DNA of 64,000 nt from Nematocida parisii ERTm1 (GCF_000250985.1 NW_013524646.1:531913-595912), one strand, 5' to 3'; positions 10,049 to 18,065 are shown, numbered from the stretch's first letter. Notes: generated by a model from the sequence alone, not told the origin. Made by a program: numbers and translations.

Positions 10049-10738
10049 AAAAAGAATATTTTACAGATATTTATTACACATAGTAGTATATATTATATAA
10101 CTGACTATGACTTATTATACATATTCTATAACTTATTATACATATAGTAGTATATATTATATAACTGACTATGACTTATTATACATATTCTATAACTTAT
10201 TACATATATTCTAATATATTATATAACTGACTATGACTTATTATACACATAGTAGTATATTCTATAACCTATTACATATATTCTAATATATTTTATAACT
10301 TATTACATATATTCTAGTATATATTATATAACTGACTATGACTTATTACACATATAGTAGTATATATTATAACTGACTATTATTTATTATACATATAACT
10401 GTGACTTATTACATGTATACTATAACTTATTACACATACAATCATATATTCTGTAACCGACTATTATTTATTATACATATAACCATATATTCTATAATTT
10501 ATTATACATGTACTATGACTTATTACACATATTCTATGACTTATTACACATATATTTTGTAACTGACTATTATTTATTACACATATAACTGTAACTGACT
10601 ATTATTTATTATACACTGTAGTGTATATTTTATATTGTGTGTTATTATAATACAATGTGTAATATATTATGGACACTCTTTAAATATTTATGTACAATCA
10701 CTCATAAGTTATAAGAAGAATTAAACGTGTTATTTATT
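10049..10738. repeat. AT-rich repeat block, CTGACTATGACTTATTA family
   Basis: About 690 bp without a gene. It consists of repeated words: ATATAACTGACTATGACTTATTA, ACATATAGTAGTATATA and ACATATTCTATAACTTATTACA. It is related in style (TTATTACACA core) to the array at 7562-8352 but has its own recurring CTGACTAT word. The end (about 10690-10738) is unique AT-rich DNA leading to the uS10 3' end. Confidence 0.8.
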
Positions 10739-11101
10739 TTATGCCTTTATAACCACTTGAATAAATACTTCTGGGCTTAGCACAGTTGAAGTAATTGCCT
10801 TGAATGACTCATATGGTACGGTTATGTCAATGTACTTCTTTCTAATTGTCATAGCGAACTTGTCGTATGTGTTAGTACCATTACCACCGGGTGCTTTTCT
10901 AACAGTCACCTGTAACTTGTTGTTCTTGGAAGATACTGGCCCTTTGTTTGATGGATTGTCTGCTTTTGCCATTTGGTATATAGCATACGCAACCCGCTCT
11001 ATCTCACTCTTGTTCCTGCTGATCATTGTTACTCGCAGTGTTTGTACTTCCTGCTCATTGTTTTGCTCTACTTCTTTTTCATAGTCTTTTTCTGAATGCA
11101 T
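10739..11101 (-). CDS. RPS20: 40S ribosomal protein S20 (uS10)
   Basis: A 120-residue small-subunit head protein. It follows the uS10 pattern: an acidic N-terminus, LRVTMISRNKSEIERVA, KGPV, LQVTVRKAPGGNG (compare RKTPCGEG in animals), TYDKFAMTIRKKYIDI, and a C-terminal VLSPEVFIQVVI strand. Length equals the cytosolic eukaryotic protein. It is the last of four same-strand genes (NAA10, ERCC1, NC2beta, uS10) with very short spacers. Confidence 0.95.
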   Translation of the reverse strand: MHSEKDYEKEVEQNNEQEVQTLRVTMISRNKSEIERVAYAIYQMAKADNPSNKGPVSSKNNKLQVTVRKAPGGNGTNTYDKFAMTIRKKYIDITVPYESFKAITSTVLSPEVFIQVVIKA

Positions 11102-11139
11102 TGCAGGGGAAGTAAAAAATTAAATATAAATGGAATTTA

Positions 11140-11577
11140 TTACTGTTCTTTCTGATACCTCTCCTCATCCTGTGCAAGTACTTTTGCTTTCCTAAATAAC
11201 TCTTCCTGCTCTCTTTCTAGCTCTGCTTGAGTTAGTCCTGATTCCTTTAACTTGTTCTGCTTTGATGGTCTTAATTTGGCCTGCTCTATATGATCCTTAT
11301 ACGACTCATTGCACTCCTCAATGTACTCCTCAAACCCTAAATGCTTTAATGCTTTGTATACGTGCTCATGCGTAAGTGTCTTTTTCTGCTCTTTCTCGCA
11401 CACGTCATTGGCTTCTGTGGCAATTATGTGTACAAACTCAGCACAGCTGTTTAAAAGAACTTGCTTTACCTCTTTACTGCACATCATAGGAGGCTTTATA
11501 GTCTCTGAAATTATCTTCTCTACAGATGCTCTTGGTATCTTTGGTTCTGGCTCAAGACCCCTTCCCTCACAATCCAT
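11140..11577 (-). CDS. NCB2: NC2 beta (Dr1/Ncb2) histone-fold transcription regulator
   Basis: A 145-residue protein with an H2B-like histone fold (about 14-95), including IPRASVEKIISETI, LLNSCAEFVHIIATEAND and KTLTHEHVYKALKHLGFEEYI, followed by the NC2beta-specific helix (SGLTQAELEREQEELFRKAK). With NC2alpha it clamps TBP on DNA and blocks TFIIA/TFIIB entry. The ATG at 11577 is the first true ATG; the codon before it in frame is TTG. The tail is Gln-poor and short, as expected of a reduced ortholog. CBF-A/NF-YB was considered, but the C-terminal helix fits Dr1. Confidence 0.9.
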   Translation of the reverse strand: MDCEGRGLEPEPKIPRASVEKIISETIKPPMMCSKEVKQVLLNSCAEFVHIIATEANDVCEKEQKKTLTHEHVYKALKHLGFEEYIEECNESYKDHIEQAKLRPSKQNKLKESGLTQAELEREQEELFRKAKVLAQDEERYQKEQ

Positions 11578-11595
11578 CAAAATAAAAAAGAATGA

Positions 11596-12237
11596 CTAGT
11601 TGAATTTCTGCATAAAGAAATCCCTCACTGAAGATTCTTTTAATTTACCAATGCCATTCTCATGAGATAATTTATGCATAATAGAATCATTCAGTACACC
11701 AGAAATTGTACGAGTGCTCAGAAGAAGTATCCCATCAGATTTGGTTATTTTAGGAATAGAACGTATAAATAATAATTTACGGACACTTCCCTCTGTTGAT
11801 AATTTATCTGATAATTCTCTCTTTGCTTGGTTTAATGTTCTCTGATAATTTCTTAAGTGTACTAATTCATTCTTATACAAATGCATATTCTCTATATACT
11901 TAGCACACTCTACAGGAGTATATGCTGGTATTATGCGTATGTTTAATGAGATACAGTCAATCTGTAATTTAGTAAATACGGATGATGTAGAAAGTGTGGT
12001 TATATCTTGATTAATCAGTAGTAGAATAATTGGTACTCTTGTACTCTTTGTATCTTTAATCCGCTCTATCCTGTTGAATATATACTGTGGTGAGCTAATG
12101 TGTAGGTGTAATGTAATGTGCAGTACACCGAAATACTCGCCGGGTTCATAATCAAATACTGTATATTTATACTCAATGGGGACTCTCTTTATGTGAGTTA
12201 TGAGGATGTTTCCTTTTTGTAGTTCACTCACTCTCAT
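11596..12237 (-). CDS. RAD10: ERCC1/Rad10-like nucleotide excision repair subunit
   Basis: A 213-residue protein corresponding to the central domain plus a C-terminal helix-hairpin-helix part of ERCC1. Diagnostic pieces are KGNILITHIKRVPIEY (compare GNPLLKFIRNVPWEF), the YFGVLHITLHLHISSPQYIFNRI strand-helix, a Rossmann-like IILLLINQD strand, and SIPKITKSDGILLLST near the C-terminus (compare VNKTDAQTLL). ERCC1 is the non-catalytic partner of the XPF nuclease in 5' incision. The start lies inside the preceding gene: the two reading frames overlap by 14 bp, so any promoter must sit inside NAA10 coding sequence or the pair is co-transcribed. Confidence 0.85.
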   Translation of the reverse strand: MRVSELQKGNILITHIKRVPIEYKYTVFDYEPGEYFGVLHITLHLHISSPQYIFNRIERIKDTKSTRVPIILLLINQDITTLSTSSVFTKLQIDCISLNIRIIPAYTPVECAKYIENMHLYKNELVHLRNYQRTLNQAKRELSDKLSTEGSVRKLLFIRSIPKITKSDGILLLSTRTISGVLNDSIMHKLSHENGIGKLKESSVRDFFMQKFN

Positions 12238-12730
12238 TTATATTAAAAACTCTGCTCATTAGAAAAGAACTCTCTCCATCTGCATAATAATTCTTCTCTT
12301 CACTTTCCTTTGAAAAGTGAAATACTCTTTCATACATAGTAATTGCGGCTGTGTTTGTTTCTCTTACATTCAAGTACACTTTAAATATTCTTGCTTGCTT
12401 TTTTAATCTGTTTATTAGACTGTATAATGATAAACTGAATAAAATCTTACCCAGTCCTACACCCCTGTACGACTTGTCCACGGCCAATGATAAAATATAA
12501 CCAGAAGTGTCTTCTGTTTTTGTGGTTTCGTCTTTTTCTAAAGAATCCTTTAATTTCCCTATGGAATATCCTATAATTTCACCTTTCTTGTTCTCTGCCA
12601 CAAAGCATGAATCGGCATACATGACAAGCATATACAACAGAAATAGAATATGATAGTTCTCTGGAAGGTTTCTTCTGTTGCATTCTTTGACGTAATATAC
12701 GTCTTTAACAGTCATATGGCGGACTCGCAT
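12224..12730 (-). CDS. ARD1: N-alpha-acetyltransferase, NatA catalytic subunit (Naa10/Ard1)
   Basis: A 168-residue GNAT-fold enzyme that acetylates protein N-termini at the ribosome with Naa15. Evidence: LPENYHILFLLYMLVMYADSCFVAE (substrate loop, compare LPENYQMKYYFYH), the acetyl-CoA pyrophosphate loop RGVGLG, YLNVRETNTAAITMYERV and YYADGESSFLM (compare YYADGEDAYAM of Naa10). The last feature separates Naa10 from Naa20 and Naa50. It is transcribed divergently from the EAF6-like gene, with only 12 bp between the two ATGs, and its 3' end overlaps ERCC1. Confidence 0.92.
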   Translation of the reverse strand: MRVRHMTVKDVYYVKECNRRNLPENYHILFLLYMLVMYADSCFVAENKKGEIIGYSIGKLKDSLEKDETTKTEDTSGYILSLAVDKSYRGVGLGKILFSLSLYSLINRLKKQARIFKVYLNVRETNTAAITMYERVFHFSKESEEKNYYADGESSFLMSRVFNINESE

Positions 12731-12742
12731 AAAAAAATTTGA
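12731..12742. promoter_or_regulatory. 12-bp divergent start spacer, AAAAAAATTTGA
   Basis: The whole distance between the NAA10 ATG and the EAF6-like ATG. It contains the AAATTT core seen before many starts in this window. Any core promoter for either gene must extend into the opposite coding sequence. Confidence 0.55.
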
Positions 12743-13000
12743 ATGTCTTTGGAAAGTCTCTCATCGCAGACAACAGATGACTTGCACAGGAAATTAGAAG
12801 TATACATAAGTAAAAAGAAGAAATTAGAGATGGAGTTGCATTCTATAGAAAAGAAGATTTATGCGTATGAAGGACTTCTTTTAGATGAAAATGGACCGCG
12901 TGGTATATTCAGAAAACAAGATGGATACACATTTAGAAAGGAAAGGAAAGTGGGAATTAATGACTGTGATAGACCATTCTCAATGGACCTTCCTGAATAA
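12743..13000 (+). CDS. EAF6: Eaf6-like subunit of NuA4/MOZ-type histone acetyltransferase
   Basis: An 85-residue protein. The first half is a helix with heptad spacing (LHRKLEVYISKKKKLEMELHSIEKKIY), running directly into AYEGLLLDENGPRGIFRKQDGY, which is close to the Eaf6/MEAF6 motif in which a coiled coil ends in IYAFEGSYLE..GN.IRGWD. Eaf6 is a small scaffold in NuA4, NuA3 and MOZ/HBO1 complexes. Length (about 85-120 in fungi) fits. The assignment rests on this single block, so it is good but not certain. The divergent partner is NAA10. Confidence 0.75.
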   Translation: MSLESLSSQTTDDLHRKLEVYISKKKKLEMELHSIEKKIYAYEGLLLDENGPRGIFRKQDGYTFRKERKVGINDCDRPFSMDLPE

Positions 13001-13464
13001 ACATGTGAATAACCCTGAATAATTCAGTGATTCAGTAAACAAATAAATGAGTATGTGAATAGCAAGTATTTGATGGAGTCAGTGAATAGTTGACTGTGCG
13101 TATAAATGCACAAGTGACTAAGTGACTTATTGACTCACTCACTGAATAATTTATTATCTGCCTGACTATGTACGATTGATTTTATATATAAATATTATAA
13201 CCCGAATTAACCCGCTTTATAATTTTATAATTTGTGAACTAGCATGATCTATTAAAAGTGATATATTACTTATGCCTTGCATAATTTTAATTATCTCTGA
13301 TTTTAATTTATTTTCATTTAATTTGAATTTAATGTATGTTCATTAATTGAGTGCTTAATTGAGAAAGTATAAAAATAGAATAGGTCTATTTGTTAATTAA
13401 CTTAATATTTCTTATGTGAGAATAATGCATTGGTATTAATAGATGATCAGAATATTTTGGGAAG
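13001..13464. other. intergenic, AT-rich, no gene seen
   Basis: The first 160 bp repeats short words (GTGAATA, TGACT) without a clear unit. One CGGGTTA direct-repeat element lies in reverse orientation at 13198-13214. The last 100 bp are AT-rich upstream DNA of the deacetylase-like gene. No tRNA or conserved ORF. Confidence 0.6.
13198..13214 (-). repeat. CGGGTTA-NNT-CGGGTTA direct-repeat element, copy 2
   Basis: On the minus strand it reads CGGGTTA-ATT-CGGGTTA. It lies 250 bp upstream of the deacetylase-like start. Same arrangement as the copies at 2630, 16052, 30368 and 33051. Confidence 0.6.
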
Positions 13465-14253
13465 ATGAAAGTTTCATTATTTACTATGATGATGGGAGTG
13501 GTGAATTGTTTAAGGGCACCAAGTCAGTGTGCTAAACCAGGACAGATTGCATTGGTATTCAGTGATGGGCCTGTGCAAAGCAGTCCGGAACTTCTGCAAA
13601 CCTTATCTGATGAATCTATTACAGCAACATTTATGTTCTCTACTGTTAATATTGACCACTCTGGTGTGGCAGATATAATCAAACAGGCTGTAGATGATGG
13701 GCACACAGTTGGTCTCAGAACTAACCCAATATATGACTTTAGTGAAATGGATAGTGAAGAAATAAAAGAAGCAATTGTAGGTGAGCTGAACGTACTTGAT
13801 GAATTAGCAGGTCAGAAGACTAAATACATTGCTATTAATCAGCCAGATGTAACCAACCAGACAGTTCTTGAAGTGATTGATGATTTAGACTTGGTTCTGA
13901 TTAATTACAACTATGATATGTACGGAACAGACGATGATCCAGATGATATGATTAACAGATGGAAATTGAAGTTAAAGTCTGTAAGACCACAGTCATCCTC
14001 ATACATTGTACTGCAACATGACCAAAGAGAGTCTGAGCTGGGAATAGTCCCTGATGTGGTTGATATGGGAGGTGCAGCAGGTTATTCATTTGTTAACATT
14101 GATGACTGTCTCTCTGGTGTGGATATGAACGGACCAGCTGGATCCTCAGGGGATGCTGGTGATAGAACAGAAAGAACAGGAACTGACAGAAAAAACAGCG
14201 CATTCTCTCCTCTTGTTCTTATGGGATGCATGGCAGGTGCTCTTGCTCTATAA
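13465..14253 (+). CDS. secreted polysaccharide (chitin) deacetylase-like protein, probably inactive
   Basis: 262 residues: a short signal peptide (about 1-18), a NodB-type polysaccharide deacetylase domain (about 25-170), a Ser/Gly/Thr/Asp-rich linker and a hydrophobic C-terminus that looks like a GPI-attachment signal. The family motif TFDDGP appears as VFSDGP, so the catalytic-base Asp is Ser, and the metal-binding H-S/T-x-x-H region following GHTVG has no His (GLRTNP). A chitin deacetylase-like protein of Encephalitozoon cuniculi is also reported to lack activity and lies at the spore plasma membrane/endospore boundary. I infer a non-enzymatic, surface-anchored carbohydrate-binding role. 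It is followed by Kae1 on the same strand. Confidence 0.8.
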   Translation: MKVSLFTMMMGVVNCLRAPSQCAKPGQIALVFSDGPVQSSPELLQTLSDESITATFMFSTVNIDHSGVADIIKQAVDDGHTVGLRTNPIYDFSEMDSEEIKEAIVGELNVLDELAGQKTKYIAINQPDVTNQTVLEVIDDLDLVLINYNYDMYGTDDDPDDMINRWKLKLKSVRPQSSSYIVLQHDQRESELGIVPDVVDMGGAAGYSFVNIDDCLSGVDMNGPAGSSGDAGDRTERTGTDRKNSAFSPLVLMGCMAGALAL

Positions 14254-14313
14254 ATAGTACGCTGGTGTTAAATAATCTGAAATAAATGAATATGAGAAAT
14301 TAAGAAAGATTTT

Positions 14314-15315
14314 ATGCTTATTGTTGGATTAGAAGGCAGTGCAAATAAGCTTGGTGTGGGGATTGTTAATGGCCAGTGCATTTTAGCAAATGAAAGGAAT
14401 ACTTACGTACCACCACAGGGAGAAGGGTTTAAAATAACAGAAGCTGCAATGCACCACCAGACGAATATTATGGAAGTGTTTAAACGTGCAGTTGAAAAAG
14501 CAAATATTAAAGTGGCAGATATTGAATACATTGCATACACTGCAGGACCAGGAATTGGTCCTTGCTTACAGGCAGTTGCTGTTTTTGCTAAAGTGTTATC
14601 TGTAATGTATAATATTCCTGTGGTGCCTGTTAATCACTGCGTTGCTCATATAGAAATGGGCAGATTTATTACACAATCAAATAATCCAACTATTTTATAC
14701 GTCAGTGGTGGGAATACACAAATTATAGTATACCACAACAGAAAGTATAAAGTATATGGAGAAACCCTGGATATAGCAATAGGAAACTGTTTGGATAGAC
14801 TTGCACGTACTTTGAATATTTCAAATTATCCCTCTCCTGGGTATAATATTGAACAACTCGCAAAGAAAGGGACTGAGTACATAAAACTACCATACATCAT
14901 AAAGGGAATGGATGTTTCATTTTCTGGGTTACTGTCTTACGTGCAGAAATACTTACAGGGAAAAGAATTAACTGATGAATTAAAAGCAAATATATGTTAT
15001 TCCGTGCAGGAGACGGCATTTGCTATGCTAGTTGAAGTATCCGAGAGGGCAATGGCATGTGCGGACTCTAATGAAATATTAGTTGTAGGAGGTGTTGGGT
15101 GTAATAAAAGACTGCAAAAAATGGCAAGTGATATGGCAGAGCAAAGAGGAGGCACTGGATACAGCGCAGATGAACGGTACTGCATTGATAATGGCCTAAT
15201 GATAGCACATACAGCATATAAAATGATCTCCGCTGGATATAAATGTACAGATAATTCCTGTCACGTATCACAGAGGTACAGAACAGATACTGTTGATGTT
15301 ATATGGCGTGATTAG
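14314..15315 (+). CDS. KAE1: Kae1/OSGEP, tRNA N6-threonylcarbamoyladenosine synthase catalytic subunit
   Basis: A 333-residue protein of the Kae1/TsaD family, which transfers threonylcarbamoyl to A37 of ANN-decoding tRNAs within the KEOPS complex. It has the ASKHA ATPase fold with VGLEGSANKLGVGI at the N-terminus, YTAGPGIGPCL, the metal-binding HCVAHIEMG (H-x-x-x-H), LYVSGGNTQI (phosphate loop) and GNCLDRLAR. Length is that of the archaeal/eukaryotic cytosolic form, without the mitochondrial Qri7 presequence. KEOPS also contains Bud32, Cgi121 and Pcc1, not in this window. Confidence 0.96.
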   Translation: MLIVGLEGSANKLGVGIVNGQCILANERNTYVPPQGEGFKITEAAMHHQTNIMEVFKRAVEKANIKVADIEYIAYTAGPGIGPCLQAVAVFAKVLSVMYNIPVVPVNHCVAHIEMGRFITQSNNPTILYVSGGNTQIIVYHNRKYKVYGETLDIAIGNCLDRLARTLNISNYPSPGYNIEQLAKKGTEYIKLPYIIKGMDVSFSGLLSYVQKYLQGKELTDELKANICYSVQETAFAMLVEVSERAMACADSNEILVVGGVGCNKRLQKMASDMAEQRGGTGYSADERYCIDNGLMIAHTAYKMISAGYKCTDNSCHVSQRYRTDTVDVIWRD

Positions 15316-15567
15316 CTCATTACGCCAAGTAATATCCCGAATATCCGATTTTTATAAATTTATTCTTATTAATAAACCTAAATCATCTATAAATTGTATT
15401 TCTATTTCTAAAATCCCTTCAGAAAATAAATTTAAAATATAAAATAAATGAAGAGTTTAGAAATTTAAATTTATAAACCATAATTAGACATAAATGTACA
15501 GATATACAGGAATAGTAATATTATTAATAAATCATGAATAGCAGAAGAATACTCCAGAACACTTCAT

Positions 15568-16005
15568 TTATAAAATACTTTTTATTTGATGTATAATAGA
15601 AATAATTCTTGTTTTTATTGTACTAATAAATTTACTGTGTGAATGAGTTATTCCTGGGTTTAATTCTGCTTCTGTGAATGCAGTGCAGTCAATCCTTGGT
15701 TTATTCAGCTTAATATTAATCCAGTTATGAAATTCACAAAATGAAAAAATAAGAGAGGATCTGTTCTGTGCGCGTAATAAATTACTCTTCTTAAACGCAG
15801 AAATAGAAGAAGCACACGGCTTACACGGATAAAGAATGTGAAGAGACTCAAATAAATCATAAACAGCTTTTTGTTCTTTTTTTGATGGAGTGTCTGGATA
15901 TCTCCTGGCAATTGCATGTAATAAATTCCAAGTCGACCTGCCTACTTCTGCTTTCTCTTTCTGTGATAGTCCTGGTTTCTCCTTTCCCTGTGAGAATATG
16001 TTCAT
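15568..16005 (-). CDS. ERV1: Erv1/ALR-type FAD-linked sulfhydryl oxidase
   Basis: A 145-residue flavoprotein of the Erv/ALR family. It has GRSTWNLLHAIARRYPDTP (23-41; W and H contact FAD), the active-site Cys-Pro-x-x pair CKPC (61-64) and CEFHNWINIKLNKPRIDC (90-107) with the FAD-binding His93/Asn94 and a structural Cys pair. The usual N-terminal shuttle CxxC is absent, and the family's closing W-x-x-R-W is not visible; the C-terminus is basic. In the yeast mitochondrial intermembrane space Erv1 re-oxidises Mia40 and supports Fe-S protein maturation; a mitosomal role is inferred. One CGGGTTA element sits 47 bp upstream of the ATG. Erv2-like ER forms cannot be excluded, but no signal peptide is seen. 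Confidence 0.85.
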   Translation of the reverse strand: MNIFSQGKEKPGLSQKEKAEVGRSTWNLLHAIARRYPDTPSKKEQKAVYDLFESLHILYPCKPCASSISAFKKSNLLRAQNRSSLIFSFCEFHNWINIKLNKPRIDCTAFTEAELNPGITHSHSKFISTIKTRIISIIHQIKSIL

Positions 16006-16574
16006 TATTAAGAATATAAATGAAAAATAGAAATATTTATATTTTATAATTCGGGTTACATCGGGTTATTACAATCTATTATAATAAATATCACAATGTT
16101 AATATAAATACTCACAAAAAATAAAATAAAAAAGGTGAGCACAGAAATAGAAGAGTAAAGAAGAGAGAATTTATATAAAATACTTTAGAAATAGGGATAG
16201 ACCGAATAGAGATATAACCAAAATTAATAATTATATTTTATAGTGCAGTATGCACTGTAGTAGTATAAAGAATAGTAAACTATCCCTGGTTATGTATCTA
16301 ATGAAAGTGTACAGTTGAGATTTTCAGGGGTATAATAAGGATTAGTAGAATAATTAGTAATATAACAGGATTTAGTCTATATAAGAGGGGATATATTGCA
16401 TAATAAGCTGAGAATGTGTGCTTTTTAATATTTTTTGGGTTATTGCTGGTTATTCGATGTGAGTGCTTCTATAAGAACAGACAGACATATTTTATATTTT
16501 TATTCATAATAGGAAGTGTAAAGATTTATCATTTATTACTCAGAAGCAGTAACCAGCTTATTACAGCATAAATA
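16006..16574. other. intergenic, AT-rich, no intact gene
   Basis: It holds one CGGGTTA direct-repeat element (16052-16068) and a degenerate one at about 16435-16455 (TGGGTTATTGCTGGTTAT). A hairpin-forming GTGCAGTATGCACTG lies at about 16241. No coding frame longer than about 40 codons looks real. No copy of the GC-rich segment at 17824-18065 is seen here. Confidence 0.6.
16052..16068 (+). repeat. CGGGTTA-NNT-CGGGTTA direct-repeat element, copy 3
   Basis: CGGGTTA-CAT-CGGGTTA, starting 47 bp upstream of the ERV1 start codon on the opposite strand sense. See also 2630, 13198, 30368 and 33051. Confidence 0.6.
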
Positions 16575-17562
16575 TTAAGAAGGCAGCAGATCATCATCGG
16601 ATGGAGGGTACATGTACTTCTCTATATTTGGAGGATGTGTTCTGAAAATATTAATGGGTTTATTCATGACACTCGATGAGAATTCTGAATTCCATTCGGA
16701 GAGAACATCGGAGAGTACAGAAGTCCAGTTGTAAAGACAATTTTTCAGTTTCATTCGAGATACAAGCTTTTTTTTAAAAACACTTCTGGTTTTCTTGATT
16801 ATATTAATGGATGGGGAACAGTCATTATTTGAATATACATGAATAACTTTATTAGTAGCAAATAAGCACGGACAGCTCATCGGAAAGAAATACAGAATCA
16901 AAATCTGTTTGGATAATGTGAGGCCACCCTTCTTTTCCTAGTAAAGAAACTAAGCACTCAGAAAGTTCATGGCTCTCTTTTTTTTGGAGAGGGAAGGCAA
17001 AGTGGTATGATGTATGAAGGTCCATACAGTGGATAATATAAGAGAATCCATTATTATGCAGAGAGTGGCTGCTCATGTTTATACAGTCAATCTGTAATCG
17101 CTCCATAGAAAAGCTTGTAAATGCCATTCTATGCAGTGGTTTAGTGGCCTTTAAGATAGTAGTTTCATTTATCTGATTTGTTATTGCGCACACACGGCAT
17201 TTTGCAACCCAGTCAATTATGTGCTGTTTTCTGAAGCCCATCCAGTGAGAGCGTATTTTTTTCCAGCTGTCTTCAGACTTGCAGTGCTCTGAGTCATCAT
17301 GCGCATACCTGCATATGCCATGGATTCTTTCTAAATCATTGTTTGCAACCGCCATTAGAAGCACTCCATTCACCTCCCGCATAAGCATGCCCTTATTTGT
17401 GGTAATGAACATCTTTGCTTTCTTCTTAAAATCGCGCTTTTGGAACCGAGTATTAAACACAGGAAACAATCCCCGAGAAAGATAGTCCTTTAGCTCCTGT
17501 ATATTCTTCAGTGTAAGAAGCATGCTTATCTTTTGCTTTTTAGTGTTACCTTCATTATCCAT
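16575..17562 (-). pseudogene. frameshifted integrase (retroviral/KRBA2-like) relic
   Basis: Two overlapping frames look like one broken gene. The first (17562-16852, 236 codons) has an HHCC-like zinc-binding part (His in ERIHG, further His/Cys, then CRVC) and the start of an integrase core: LQIDCINM with the first Asp, IIHCMDLHTSYHFAFPL, and TDFDSVF with a second Asp where SDNGxEF is usual. It stops at 16852. The second frame (to 16575) resumes with VIHVYSNN and continues like the end of an integrase core (helix with W-x-x-VL, then KPINIFRTHPP). The third catalytic Glu is not evident. Reverse transcriptase, protease and gag are absent between it and the next gene, so it is a lone integrase gene or a deletion relic. 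Stand-alone integrase-like genes occur in microsporidian genomes. Confidence 0.7.
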
Positions 17563-17612
17563 TATTTCTTATCTTATAAAAAAAATCCACGTAAAATGAG
17601 ACATTCGTTTCT

Positions 17613-17804
17613 ATGACCACTCTTAAAGCAAAAAGAATCAAAAAGATCATTAATGTTCTCTGCAATAAAGAACTATTCAACAGAATAAGTAATCGTGCCA
17701 TATATAAAAATGTTCTTGACATGCTCGCGAGAGACACCGTCGCCGCCCGGATAACACAGTCCAAGATAGATAGAGATAGTTTTGATAGATGCTCTTTATT
17801 ATGA
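17613..17804 (+). CDS. small hypothetical protein, doubtful
   Basis: A 63-codon frame divergent from the integrase relic (50 bp between ATGs). The product is basic and helical (TLKAKRIKKIINVLCNKELF). It matches nothing I recognise. The antisense frame is also open (17869-17555) but is less protein-like. It may be a real small gene or part of the mobile-element remnant. Confidence 0.25.
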   Translation: MTTLKAKRIKKIINVLCNKELFNRISNRAIYKNVLDMLARDTVAARITQSKIDRDSFDRCSLL

Positions 17805-17823
17805 TTATTAGAATATCGGGATA

Positions 17824-18065
17824 TGTGAGAACGCAGAGTCCTCGTGGCACTATTAGTGCTGAACCCCATGGTAAATGTTTCCCGTGGTCCTCCTATTATT
17901 GTTTGAGTGCGTGCTACTTATATAGTCCAGAGTTGATTTGTGATTATTAGATCCCGCCTCAGCAAAGGCCGGGATCACCGCGCGCGTAGGCTTATTGAAG
18001 GATTAGTCTTGGGCCTGTGTGCTTGAGTGGTGGTGCCATAACAGTTCATGAACTCGGTTCTTTTT
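17824..18065. other. GC-rich structured segment: candidate ncRNA or LTR remnant
   Basis: A GC-rich patch in AT-rich surroundings with no convincing protein frame. Read on the plus strand it can form a hairpin GATCCCG..CGGGATC (17951-17976 region), a second helix GCGCGTAGGC with GGCCTGTGTGC (ten pairs including G-U), and a closing helix CCaGAGTT (17927-17934) with AACTCGG (18051-18057), followed by a T5 run, which would suit a Pol III transcript of about 140 nt. Read on the minus strand it starts TGTTATGG, contains ACTATATAAG and ends TCTCACA, which would suit a roughly 220-bp LTR on the 5' side of the integrase relic. I could not match it to SRP, RNase P, U-RNA or 5S RNA. Confidence 0.4.

Noticed and set aside
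16006-16574. Second LTR downstream of the integrase relic
   Set aside because: No sequence resembling 17824-18046 is present there.
17824-18065. 5S rRNA, U2 snRNA or SRP RNA
   Set aside because: Some words look alike (GTAGGCTT; CGGCCTTT), but the terminal helix, the conserved loops and the branch-binding GTAGTA or GNAR/SRP54 motifs are not found.
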